Assembly (NCBI GenBank): GCA_949361645.1
Contig: OX442424.1
Location: 7,593,378-7,657,377 of the forward strand
DNA: 64,000 nucleotides
Source: Spongilla lacustris
Lineage: Eukaryota > Porifera > Demospongiae > Spongillida > Spongillidae
Reading direction: 5' to 3'
The notes beneath the pieces were generated by a model that saw only the letters and a list, made by a program, of their open reading frames with translations, had not been told where the DNA came from and searched no databases. Positions 34,267 to 47,800 of this stretch are shown here, piece by piece (positions within the stretch are counted from its first letter, which is position 1; the number at the start of each line of letters is the position of its first letter). The translations under genes were made by a program, and so were the position numbers.

Positions 34267-35782
34267 TATCCACTTGTAATAAATTTCAAATTGTCAAGTA
34301 ATTCAAACAGGGGCTTGTTTATGTTTGCGCAAGCAAGACATAAATAACTGCCTCTTCGTTGGTTGGGCAACTTTTGTCTTGAGGGGCACATTTCCAGTTT
34401 GTGCTCATGCTTGGAGTCCACATACATGTACAAGAGATCATTTCTGCTTGTCTGCACTGGGTTATACCACTATTGTGTGTACATGTATTTGAGCTGCTGC
34501 ATGTGTACATGTATTTGAGCTGCTGCATGTGAGTCGTGAAATACCATGAATTACACATGGACTAATGTTGTTAGCGTGTTTTGTGTGGGTCGAAGGGGGC
34601 TGTTCTCATGTGGGGCGAAGGGGCTGTTCTCATGTGGGTTGTAGGGGCTGTTCTCATATGGGGTGAAGGGGCTGTTCTCATGTGGGGTGAAGGGGCTGTT
34701 CTCATGTGGGGTGAAGGGGCTGTTCTCATGTGGGGCGAAGGGGCTGTTCTCATGTGGGGCAAAGGGGCTGTTCTCATGTGGGGCGAAGGGGCTGTTCTCA
34801 TGTGGGGCAAAGGGGCTGTTCTCATGTGGGGTGAAGGGGCTGTTCTCATGTGGGGCGAAGGGGCTGTTCTCATGTGGGGTGAAGGGGCTGTTCTCATGTG
34901 GGGCGAAGGGGCTGTACTCATGTGGGGCGAAGGGGCTGTTCTCATGTGGGGCGAAGGGGCTGTTCTCATGTGGGGTGAAGGGGCTGTACTCATGTGGGGC
35001 AAAGGGACTGTTCTCATGTGGGGTGAAGGGGCTGTTCTCATGTGGGGTGAAGGGGCTGTTCTCATGTGGGGTGAAGGGGCTGTACTCATGTGGGGCGAAG
35101 GGGCTGTTCTCATGTGGGTCGAAGGGGCTGTTCTCATGTGGGGTGAAGGGGCTGTTCTCATGTGGGGTGAAGGGGCTGTTCTCATGTGGGTCGAAGGGGC
35201 TGTTCTCATGTGGGGTGAAGGGGCTGTTCTCATGTGGGGCGAAGGGGCTGTTCTCATGTCGCTTCCCCTCTAGCTGCTTCAGCTGAACTGCCTGAGCATT
35301 TATTGGAACAGCAATATTCAGGGTTTTGGATCTCATCTACCAGACAATTGGAAGGTGAGCAAGTTCATCACATTTCCTTTTTCGCCATTTAATAATTTTG
35401 TGCATCTCTTTCCCACACTCCCTTCTGTCACACTCCCCGCCTCCCTTCATTAACAGGACATACTGCATCAGAGCATTGCAAGAGAAAACCTAACTCCAGA
35501 CTTGCAGTATGGTACGTTCACCCACAACACTATGTGGTCTGTGGAGGGGATATCTGTTCACATGTACATGATTCCGCTGCATGTACTATAAGACCCATCC
35601 CTCTCACTATATACATGTACATCCATCTCTCTCACTGTATACAATAACCCCATCTCTTTAATTACACACACTACACTTGTGTAGTTGTAAAGCCTATAAC
35701 AGCAAGTGCAAGAGTGAGGCTATGTACTAAACCTGGTCAAGACATGCATATCCCTAAGGTAAGAGTACTCATTTTGCCTATG

Positions 35783-35833
<51 letters not shown>

Positions 35834-38800
35834 ACACACACCACACACACACATGCCACACACAGACACACCACACACACACACACACCACACACACACA
35901 TACACACACCACACACACACACACAGACACACACACCACAGACACAGGCACACACACAGACACACAGTACATACTGCATACTCAATGTACTGATATTACA
36001 TGCACAATACATGGGTCACATGCATGTTCATCTGCTAAATAGTGTGTATGTTCTTCTTTAGGCTCTGGTGAAGTTGGTTCTGCAGGAAGTGGCACTTTCC
36101 TTGAGCAAACAACAGGTAATATACAGTGTACATGTACATGTACATACATGTAGACCATTGATTAATATTCATGTGTCCAGAATGTGACTTGGAGGAGTTA
36201 TTATGTAACTTTACCCAGATATGTCTATGTGTACATGTATGTCACTTGCTGCGTACAGATAGCAAGGATAGCAACACATGCACAATGCACACCTAGTTCA
36301 AGAGATTGAGAAATGTTTTACTGCATTGGACCAGAACTGATACCCATATTCTCCATTGATGCATTGCACCTAGAGTATGGAAAGTTTTTCTGCTTGTCTT
36401 AATCACGTGTTGCATCACTGTATTGGCAGTACCAAGACTTGATGAACTTCATAGAGTCTTTGGACCGACTCTCTATAAGCCAGAGGTTCAGGAGGTACCG
36501 ACCCCTCAAGCCCCTTGGGGAAGACAAGAGGGCATGGTGGAGATATGCCTTTGATGCTGAGTCAGTGGACATAAAGAGGAGGATGGAGGCGTGGTCCTGG
36601 TCACACATCAAGGCTCATAGGTGAGGAGTTGTGTGTTTATGGGGAGGAATCTGCAATCATGCCACAGTGGGAGGAGAATTGCGCAAATCATTAGACTTGG
36701 ATAATTTCTGTTGATGTTTCTATAGGTGCACATGTAGGGAGTACACAAAGGCATACCAAGAGAAGCTCCTTTCCAAGTCATTGTCACCTGAACTAGTAAA
36801 CCGGATACAGGTGTGTTGCTCTGGGATACCAATAGTCCATTTTTGCATTGCTGTGTTGCTTGCAGGGCTTGGAAGACCAGCTGGATGTATTGAATATCAC
36901 AATCTGTCGCCAGCTGGCAGAGAATGAGGTAACATGTGATGGTAGCTGATACACACCCACATGATCAATCCTGAATACTATTATTGGGATGCCACCAGCA
37001 TTTAAACAATGGATGAAAGATCGGAAGTACGATACGTCACGTCTGGAGTAAAAGCCACAGCGGTTGCCTAGAGACATTGTGTCACGTTCGCGGACCTTTG
37101 CGTAATAAAATGGCAACGCTCGTAGTCGCTCGGACGGTGATCCTTCGGCCGATCCAGTTCCTGATCAAACTCTGCTGCCAACAGTAAGCTTGACCGAGTC
37201 TGACATACCCGGAGCCTTTTTAAATGGATGGCTTTAAAAAGGCTCTGGGTATGTCAGAATCGGTCAAACTTACTGTTGGCAGCATAGTTTGATCAGGAAC
37301 TGGATCGTCCGAAGGATCAATGTCTGAGCAGACTCCGAGCGTTGCCATTTTATTACGCAAAGGTCCGCAGACGTGACACAATGTCTCTAGGCAACCGCTG
37401 TGGTTTTTACTCCAGACGTGACGTTTATCGTACTTCTGATCTTTCATGCATAGGGTCCATTGTGCTACTTGAGCAATTGACCTAGTTGGGCGTAGCCCGA
37501 CCTTCCGTGTATTGGCGGAAGATTGGGTACCAAACCCGCACAGTTTTTGTACAAGCTGCAACGAGGATTGCAGTCCAATCAGAATGCAGGAGCCCAATAA
37601 ATACATTCTGTGGCAGCTGGTAGTAAAGCCAACCTGATTTAGACATCCTTTACACAATTATTCATTGATACCGATTGTATAACACGCCACAATTCATTGA
37701 TGTGTTGCATAATACACCTGTACAAAAACTGTGCAGGTTTGGTACCCGACCTTCCGCCAATACGCGAAGGTCGGGCTACGCCCAACTACAATGGACCATA
37801 GACAATGGACGCATGGGTTTGCTTTATGCTTAAGTGTACATGTGTACATCATTTAATGTTTGGAAGTTTGTATATGCTGGTTTAGAAGGTTGCGTTTTGT
37901 TTTGCAATTTTCCAAGGGTCACTGCCGTATTCATTGAACAGGTATGGTGTATGTGTGTGTGGGGGGGAGTTGCCTAGCAAGGGCTGGATGGGAGTGAAGA
38001 AAGGAAGCGAAGGAAGGGAGGAGAGAGAGAGAGGGAGGGAAAGGCAGGAGGGAGAGGAGGAGTGAGGGAATGTGGGAAATGGAGATGAGGGAGGGAGGGA
38101 GGGTGAAGGAAGCTCTAGGTTTTGCATGGATGGCCATGTACATGTATGTGTAAATGCACCCGCTTGGCAGCCTTCATTCTCACATCTTCACACCCCCTCT
38201 CAATCATCCTATTTCCTCACTTCCTTTACTCTTCCTCTCAACTTTTTGTTTTGTTTTTGTGCAGGCTCAGAGGAAGCTCCAGGAGAGAAAGAAGGTGGAG
38301 TCAGAAAGACCAGGATGGTTGGCGTGGGCCACTGGATGGGCAACAGCTGCTCCTACTGCCAAAGACTCTCCTAAAGAGCCTGCAGGATTGTCAGGTACAT
38401 CGCATACGTGTGCGTACAGTCTTACAGTGAGTATTCGTAGCTACTACCACCCACTTTCTCTTTCTTTCTAATACTTTACATTTGAATATTCAGTATACAC
38501 CATGATATATAACGCTGGATCCTTTTCTTGTAGTCAAATTTGTGGAATTCTCAAAACATGATGATTTTGTCTCACAAAATTTGCAATTGATGCTTATAAT
38601 TTGCTTCCGAGTGCATTGGGGCAAGAACTTTTTCCCTTGGAGTTTAATGTTAATGATAGTTGAATCTCATTACTGCAGCGAGAGGGCTGAGCACCCCGCA
38701 GATGCCTATCTAATGCATGCGCAGTGGCATACATGTACATTTTGCTCCACCCTTCTCCCCTTTTTAGGAAGCTAGATTTTGATTTTTCATTCTTTATACA

Positions 38801-41800
38801 AAATGCACATTTCATATGCTCAACTGGACTTATTGTGGTGGGATGGGTGTGTGTCTTATGAATATAGACGCACAACACCCTACTTGCTGTTCCTTGATAA
38901 ACAAGACCGTTGGGATCGAGCCTTTTGTTCTTCTTGGCATGTTGCCAAGACGAAATGTCTTTCCAGCCAATCAACCACTTCACGACACACAACGCTTATA
39001 GCCAAACATGAAAATAGGTGCATTAATGCTACACATCGTTCCTGTTAGAAGCCAAAACCCCTCACAAAACTGCCTCATAATTATGCTAAAACTGCAACAT
39101 ACGAGCCAAGCATTTTTATTTTAAGCTTCAAAACAGGCCTAAGACACATGTAGCATGCGACAGTACCACAAACAACTCTTGTTTTGCTTCTTACCAATGG
39201 TGTATTGCTACAAAACCCCCCAAACCACTCATAAATGCCATAACTTACATGTGGTAACGAAAAGGTTTAGAATTGGACACATATAACTAGATAAGAGACC
39301 AGGTCAGTAAGCTGAATAGGACTATGCAATATGTGTAGCGTTGCCAATCCATTCCATGCTTGTACATGTGCAAATGCAAAATAGTCTAAAATCCAGGTAA
39401 AATCCAGTGTATGATCTACATGTACATGTACATGTACATGTACATGTATGTGTGCATATAGCAACTGGTGCTGATTGAATCCATGTACACAAAGCAGTAC
39501 ATGTACAGCTAATTTAAATAAGGTGTGCAGTTAAAAATTACAGTATAGTGTGTCAAAACTACAGAGGCAGCAATAAATACATGTACCTGTACATGTAGGT
39601 ACCATATTATTCTGTCCTTACATGCACATACTTATCCTTTTTTTGGTTACAGAAATGTCTGAATATATATGTATCTGTAAGCAGTGCTGTCTTTGTTTTC
39701 CTTCATCATAGATGGCGACATTGCCAGGGAGAAGGAGAAGTTGTACCAGGCAATTGGATATGCCAAGGACAGCAAACTGCCTGACTACCCTAAGGAGGTG
39801 GGGAGTAATGTTGTCTGTGTTTAGGAAGTTTTTGTGATATTGTCATTTCCTTTTGTCCAGTATGTTGCGCACAATCTGATATTTGAGCTGAAGAAGGTGT
39901 CTATTCAACTACAGAATGAGAATGGAAAGTAGGTCTCTCTTTACAGTAGCTGTGATCAGCTGTGCGTTAGTGGTGATCAGCTATGCATTAGCAGTGGTCA
40001 GCTATGCATTAGTGGTGATCAGCTATGCATTAGCAGTGGTCAGCTATGCATTAGTGGTGATCAGCTATGCATTAGCAGTGGTCAGCTATGCATTAGTGGT
40101 GATCAGCTATGCATTAGTGGTGGTCAGCTATGCATTAGTGGTGATCAGCTATGCATTAGTGGTAATCAGCTATGCATTAGCAGTGGTCAGCTATGTATTA
40201 GTGATGATCAGCTATGCATTAGCAGTGGTCAGCTATGCATTAGTGGTCATCAGCTATGCATTAGCAGTGGTCAGCTATGCATTAGTGGTGATCAGCTATG
40301 CATTAGTGGTGATCAGCTATGCATTAGCAGTGGTCAGCTATGCATTAGTGGTGATCAGCAATGCATTAGCGGTGGTCAGCTATGCATTAGCGGTGGTCAG
40401 CTATGCATTAGCGGTGGTCAGCTATGCATTAGTGGTGATCAGCTATGCATTAGCAGTGGTCAGCTATGCATTAGTGGTGATCAGCAATGCATTAGCGGTG
40501 GTCAGCTATGCATTAGCGGTGGTCAGCTGTGCATTTTGTTAGTTGCTGTTTGGTCATGCATTAATGGTGACAATATACCTGTACATGTACATGTACAAGG
40601 TCACAGGAATTAATAACTGTGCATGCAGCGTTGTTGTGTTTCAGGACATGTACATGTACATACCAGTACTGTACTAGACATAGGTAACCATTAGGGAGTA
40701 TTATAATTTAAAACTGAAACAAGTTGATGAAAAAAAAAAATGCTTGATATTATTGTATAATAGCACGGTTCTGAATGAGAATGGTCAGGATATAGCACCA
40801 AGCTTATTCATTGTATTATCATCTTGTTCTACCCAATTCAACTTACCACATGAAGAAAAAAATTAAGTTGTTTGAGGACATTATACATATGCGTGCTACT
40901 ATTTGATATGAGTGTTCTGTATTGTATGTCTGTGCATGTATGTGTGCATGCTATACTCTTTGATTTGTGTTTGTTTCTCTAGTATTGCTCAGTTTGTTAC
41001 CAAGGAGATTGCAGCTGATTTGAAACATCGTCCTACTTCAAAGAACATAAGGTGAGACGAAGAGGAATGCTGTTTTCTGTAGCACACTTGCATACAGTAT
41101 GTGCATGTACAGTGTTCAAGGCATCTCTAAGTTGGCACACTATTTCATCATTCTGTCATCATATGTCATCATTGTGTACATTTCCAGTTGTGGATAACAT
41201 TGATGATGATATGAAATTAAGTTCCAACCAAAACTTGATCTCAATATAAAAAGTGCTAGGGGAAGCGGGGGGGGGGGGGGGGGGGGGGGAAGTGTAGTTT
41301 TTCTGTTACCACAAAGTGCCTCTTAACTGCTGTCTGATGAACCGTATGACTTTTTGTGTGAATAACTACAGCAGACAATGAAATTGAAAAGAAAACACGA
41401 GGCCCATCAACTGGCAGTTGTATAGTTACTATTCAAATGTGGCCTTTTTGATGTGCTGTTCCTTAATTGTATTTTGTTTATCCCCTATCATGCACACCTC
41501 TCTCCAAACACATGACCCCTGCACACATGTATGTACACTGCAAACATTGCAGTGTAATTACAGTGGTTAAGACAGTGCACATGTCAGGCTTGTTGAAGAA
41601 AGCTGAAGTGGAGGCTCCTACCATAGTTCAAGTGCAAGAAGAGAACGGTAATAATTATGCGACACGTGTGACTGAAGCGTACAATTCTTAACCTACTATG
41701 TATTTATTATTATTACCAGTAGCTAAGTAGAAATTATACAGGCAGTAACATAAATTCTAGCTACATGTATTTACTCATTACTTTGCACAGTGAATGAGTG

Positions 41801-44800
41801 GATTATGAATTACTTGTGTAGTGTCTGTGCATGTAGCTCCTCAATTTGTAAATGTTCCAACTTGAACCAGGACAACCCTGGCATTGGAGCAGAATACATG
41901 CACCCATGGATTTTGTCTGAGATGCTGAAAGTACCTTATGTAGAAGGCCCAACACAAGGACATCAATTTATAAAACTAAAGATTTACATGTATTTTCTGT
42001 GCTGAAGTTCTGTGTAATACATATTAACGTCTCAGTGACTTGAGACCTTTATTTTATGTTAAACCTACATGTATGTGTAGTTAACCATCAAGTACTTTTT
42101 ATGCACATACATGTACTTTTATAAAATACATGTTTGTTGTTCTGCTCATGCAAGCTGTCATCATGCAGCTTGTACTGTAGACTAGTCAGTTACCTATTTA
42201 CAGTTCAATTTTTGTCCTCCTAGGATCTTTGATGCGTGTGGAGTTTGAGATGAACCCTCTTAAGAGTCAAGTGAATTATCGTGTTGCTGCATCACTGTCA
42301 CCTATCTTGGTTTTCTATGATGCTGTAAGCTAGTCGTGTGATGATTACATGTATGTGACTCCTCTCAATGTCACATTTAGGCAACAGTTGATGCCATGAT
42401 TGGGATGTTCTTGCTTCCCAAAGATGTCCAGCTACAGAGGTAAGTGGAGAAGCTTTGTCAAAACCAACTAGTGGCTAAATTACAAGGTGTAATTTTTTAA
42501 ATTCAAATAGATGTGAGAAAGGAATTGTAGGCACCAGTTGAGTAAAAAGTTAGCAAAAAAGGAATTACAGCAATTATTTAAGGAGGTGTAATAATACAAA
42601 TTACAGACCTAGGTTTAGCAAGTTCACAAAACACCTAGGCGAAATTTGTAAAATGTTCATGTAGGCCTGTAATATTGCATAAACCATGTCATTGTAGGAT
42701 TGCTGTAGTTCCTTATTGTTGCTCAATTGGTGCCTAGCATCTAAATGATCCAAATTAGATTTTCATGTTAATTAAAGCTACATGTATGAGTGGCATTAAC
42801 TTTCAATCATACCTATGTATCGCACTGTTTTAACAACATTTGCAATTGATATTTGTTGTACACAAATAGAAGTACTACTGGCCAACTCAAAACACACTGT
42901 TCTAACAAATCAATGATTGAAATTTAACGTATAGAAACACTAGGGCTCCAACTCAATCAGATACAAGATGGTCCAAACTGAGTGAAAAGTAAATATTGGT
43001 GACTAAGTACTGTATATTGGGCTGATCTGAGTAATCCGAAAACAAGCAGTAGTTACTGTATGAAGGTTGTATAAGTCTACCAGTAACTGTTTATCACTCC
43101 AGAGTGCATGCTCTTGATAGTTGCTTATTGCAATTTGTAATGTCTACATTGTCTGCTCATACCGTTAACAGTATATCAGCCGCAGCGGCTTCTGCTCTGG
43201 AAGGGATAAAGACACAGTCAAGAGCAGGCTTGGAATATATCGTTGGTGAAAGGACGGTAAGAGATCTTACATTGGCGAGATCGTAATAGCATTAGCATGT
43301 AGATTGTAAGATCATAAATTAGGAGATCAGAATGTGAACATTATCATAGCCCCAACAATTTCTCTATATCCTGCGTATTGTGATTTGTGTACACTAGTCT
43401 TGTACCCAGACCCATATTTTCACAGCAGCAGATGGATTACATTGCCACTACATAAAAAAAAAAAAATGGGTCTGGGAAAATGCTCGAGTTTAGTTGTTCT
43501 ACATGCACCTGATTTTGGGTGCACAATCGGAATGCAGAGTGACCATGATGTCATATGAATAATTAACCGGTAGGGACACAGTACTTTGTAATCCGCTGGC
43601 AAGCGAAGGTCTACAACTTGAGGAGTGAGTAAAAAAGGCTTGGCTATGCCACCATGCAGGGCAAAGGCTTGGCTACGCCACCATGCAGGGCAAGGGCTTG
43701 GCTATGCCACCATGCAGGGCAAAGGCTTGGCTATGCCACCATGCAGGGCAAAGGCTTGGCTATGCCACCATGCAGGGCAAGGGCTTGGCTACGCCACCAT
43801 GCAGGGCAAGGGCTTGGCTACGCCACCATGCAGGGAAAAGGCTTGAGTCAAGTCATTCTGAAGGATAGTAAATGTAAATGTGACATCACAAAGCTGGCAT
43901 GACATCAGAAGGATGGATATTAACAGTTTTGAGAGCTTTCACTCAACGTGCCTGGGCTACCGACGCAACATATGAGAAGCATAGTGGCTTTCCTTTAAGT
44001 GTACAAACCAAGCACATGCACTTACGTCGCGCTCTTCCGCAGAAGATTTGGTGCCTTTTGACACTCACTAATTACCAGTTACAGAACTGCACTCTAACTC
44101 TGTTCAAGTTCATTTGGAGCACATTTTACGCTGTACATACACGGGTCACTGCATCCATTAGGGTCATACTTCCAAATCAACACAATAATACGCTGGGAAT
44201 AATTACTAATAGTACTCCAACTTCCTCATACTGCAATTAACCTTTCTTGGCTCATAAGCCTTAATTATAGCATGAGGCGCTTTCCAACTCTAAAATATAC
44301 ATTTTTCTGTTTCACTACCTCCTTATGTCTTACTCCCCTTCTTTTTGCACGTTAATCTGATCTTTGAAGTTGCTTCACTGTTTTCTGAAACAGTGCCCTT
44401 CCATCCAAAGTGTTGGCTGTATTTCACAATCCTTGCGGAGTTACAATGCAGTACTGAATTGAAGACCATTTCTGTGTACAATGTTTGCTACTTGTGTCCT
44501 ATGCATAGGACGTTGGGTGAACAATCTATATATCGTTGTAAGACCAGTGTCTCATTTATTAAGGAACTAGAACTGTATACACATGTGGATCCAAAATAAG
44601 GATTAGTGATTAAATAGCCACTGTATTATTGTACTTTCTTCAAACACTATAGCTGTCGGGAAACATACTTCTGTCTTTCACATGCACCATTAAATGCACT
44701 AAAGAGTAAAGTGATACACATCTAACAGCAAGATAACACCAGTACCATTTCATAAATACCTGTAAGATACCAAGAATTGGCCAATCGGATTACAAGATTT

Positions 44801-47800
44801 CATTACACTTGGTTCCATTTTAAGAGGCAACCGTATCTGTATCCCACACTTGCTCTTTATGTACTGTACTATGTAATGCACATTATATGATAACAATGGT
44901 AATGGTGGTTAAAACTAATTTCGTTTGGCCCGGTATAGGTTATGTTTTATGGTTGTCTGTATAGAGGGTTTCACTGTTAAATAGAGGGTTCTGAAATTGG
45001 TACATACATCTACATGTAGTACATTTTATAAGCTCAAGTCTGATCACCACAAAAGTCCTACATCTGTTTGGGATTTGTGTAATGGTGTATTAGTGAAGTA
45101 AAAGGATAATTATTTTTTGTAGCTTTTGTGAAGTGAAGCCAATATTCGGGTACATGCCCTTTAAGCGCTGATGACAATTCGCATAAAACCAAACCATGGT
45201 TTCTTATACGCATTCTTCTACACATATGTATTTCTATGTCTAGCTGTATCCCTAATGCAGACTATGGCATTAATTGGGTACAAGTGGTACAATATGATTC
45301 GTTCTATAAATGCTTTCTGAGAGGATCTGATATCTAATAAATCAACCAATTAAGTTTAGCAAAACGTGACCAGTTTAGCAAAAATTGGAAACTGCTTTGC
45401 CATGGATGATAATGGGTTAATTATGTATACATATTGTAAAGAAGATTTTTAAAAGGCTGGAGCTTAGATGACTTTTTATATTGCCAAGTTGTAGTATGGC
45501 AAATATTAGAGCCATTTGAAAACAATATAATTTTATGTAAGTTATTCATTACAATAACTACCTGTATACTGTGCTGATTGACTCTGGTGTCTCTACATGT
45601 ATGGACATTAGTTCTTTGAGGTGGATGTCTCGCTCAAGTCTCCATGTTTGTTGATCCCCGAGGGAGGTGCTATGAAGAGGTTGGTCATCTTGCTTCTTGT
45701 TGCATGATAATATTTGCACTCATCTAGCTCTGCAACAGTGGTGGTGGTTGATCTGGGTAGTCTGAGGGTTACGACTGACTTGACCAGCAAGGTCATTCCT
45801 GATGTGAGGGTAAGGTTATTCTTAATTTGAGGTTAAGTTTATCCTGATGTAATTACATATTCTTGATGTGAGGATATAACAGGGTGTATGTATAATGCGA
45901 GGACAATCACTGGGCCAAAAACAAAATGGAATTTGGATTGTATAATGAAAGTTTATACTGCATGGCACACGATTGTAGCGCATTCATTGTACATGTATTT
46001 CTTGTATCTTTCATGCAAGACAGTGCAAAATTACATAACTCAAAATTCAACTTTTTGGTCCAGTGAATGTTATATCCCTGATGTGGGAGAGTGAGGTTGT
46101 CCCTGATATATGTGTGATGGTAATAGTCCAAATAAGGTAGTTCTGGGTCTGATGTTGTAGCAGTGTATGACAGGGAGCAAAAAAAAAGACGCATATATTA
46201 CGTATATATGTACATGTAGATTATGGGAGACTGTGGAAGGTCTGCATGTAGGGCCATTTTTAGCAAAAGTCGGCTCAGTTTCAGCAAAAGTACTGTAGGC
46301 CTCTTTTTTCAATGCACACACTGTGACAGGCTTGCTTTTTTGTTATTCCCTGTACATGTATGTTTGTACTCCTGCTGTTAATTTTTGAAACTTGTGCATG
46401 TGCCTGAATTCTATTGAAATTCAAATGCACTGACATCTACTTCTGTGTCTGCAGCTTATGCATGTACATGTGCATGTTAGCTAATATAAGGTTTGTTGCA
46501 TGCTTGTGGCATCTTGGAAATTCGCAGTTGCGTTTTGTTGGTCTGATCTACATGATTAGTCTGGTGTGGTAGACAAGTGTAAGACTACCAGAATGTACTG
46601 TAATTAAAGTATCATAGTTGAATTGGTATGTAAAAGCCGGTATTACGGGCACAGTGTTCTTTACTAATGTGCTTTTTTGATAGACTGCTACCTTGGAAGA
46701 ACTGCAAGAAGCATCGTACGACAGCTTCAACTTTCAGATTAGCAATGTGCAATTAGTAATGACTGGTCCAGGTGGGTACTAGTTGAATGTTTTTGCAGTT
46801 AGCCTAAACACATACTTCCTTTATCTCTTACAATGTACAAGTAATTTAGCCCTGTTCATTTGAGATTTATTTGCCTAATTTGACCTTACTCCATCTTTCC
46901 ACTAGGAGAAGACTGGAAGAAGGCGTTGCTCTCTCATGACTCCACCCACCACTTACTGAAGCCAAGTGGCTTGGACCTAGTAGTCAAGAAGAGCATTCTT
47001 CCCATGGATACAAGACTGCCAAGGTCCAGTGTAGTGTACAGGCAGAAGTTTATTGCACATTGTACATGACCATGCAGATCTAGTGGGGTACAATGATTTC
47101 CATGTAAAAAAAAATTAAATCATGTATGTGGATATTAGCATATAGTATTTGTGCCTCTCATGAATGTCATTAAGTGACGGGAGTATTGAGAATTGGATAG
47201 TTTAGTCTTTGTTGCTATCAATGTAGAAACCAAAGACGGTTCATTTTTTTTCAAGTTGCCGGACCATTAGAGAACATAAAAAAGCTTACAACTACTCTTT
47301 TCTTGTCTTCTTGGGTTAGCATAACGGGTTAGCATAACTTTGGATAGGAACGTTTTTAAAGAGTTTCAATCATATCAGTAGCTTTAGAATTTACCTGCTG
47401 AGTGCCAGATATACAGATTGGGCATGACATGGGTATATGTAATAATGATGTAATATAGTGTGCCATTAGTGTTCCCGTGGAATTCTGACCTAGCTAAAAA
47501 GTGCTACTAATGTCTGAAGTCGATAATGAGCTGCTATCAGGATGCGAAACAAATTCAGAGTACATGTAGGAGAATTCAGTAACAGGAACAGGCATTGAAA
47601 AATGAGTTAGACCCACCAAGGGCTGCCAGTAGTACCATACATGTAGATGTATGTCCTTAAGCTGTAAATAGAATACTACAAACTTACATACCTGTCGTTA
47701 TATGTTACTGAATTGCAATTTACAAAATGACATGGTACAGCAAATATTCGTAGTCTTTGTAAGTTAAACCTTAGTGTAGACCCCATCCCTATATGTGTAG

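Noticed and set aside
34551..35336. Four long overlapping frames (207-261 residues) of eight-residue repeats on both strands
   Set aside because: They are produced by a 24-bp minisatellite whose length is a multiple of three. All lie in a VPS13 intron and lack any domain or splice logic.
35714..36061. Histidine/threonine-rich and cysteine/valine-rich frames
   Set aside because: They translate a (CA)n microsatellite overlapping the end of VPS13 exon 12.
39916..40542. 208-residue hydrophobic repeat frame
   Set aside because: Caused by a 21-bp minisatellite; it is not in the frame of the preceding VPS13 exon and starts at an ATG inside that exon in another frame.
41561..41562. Downstream AG as the acceptor of VPS13 exon 21
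   Set aside because: Using it gives an immediate in-frame stop; the AG nine bases upstream keeps the frame and the conserved sequence.
43899..44240. 113-residue frame in VPS13 intron 24
   Set aside because: No recognised domain, no consensus exon borders linking it to the gene, and the neighbouring exons join in frame without it.
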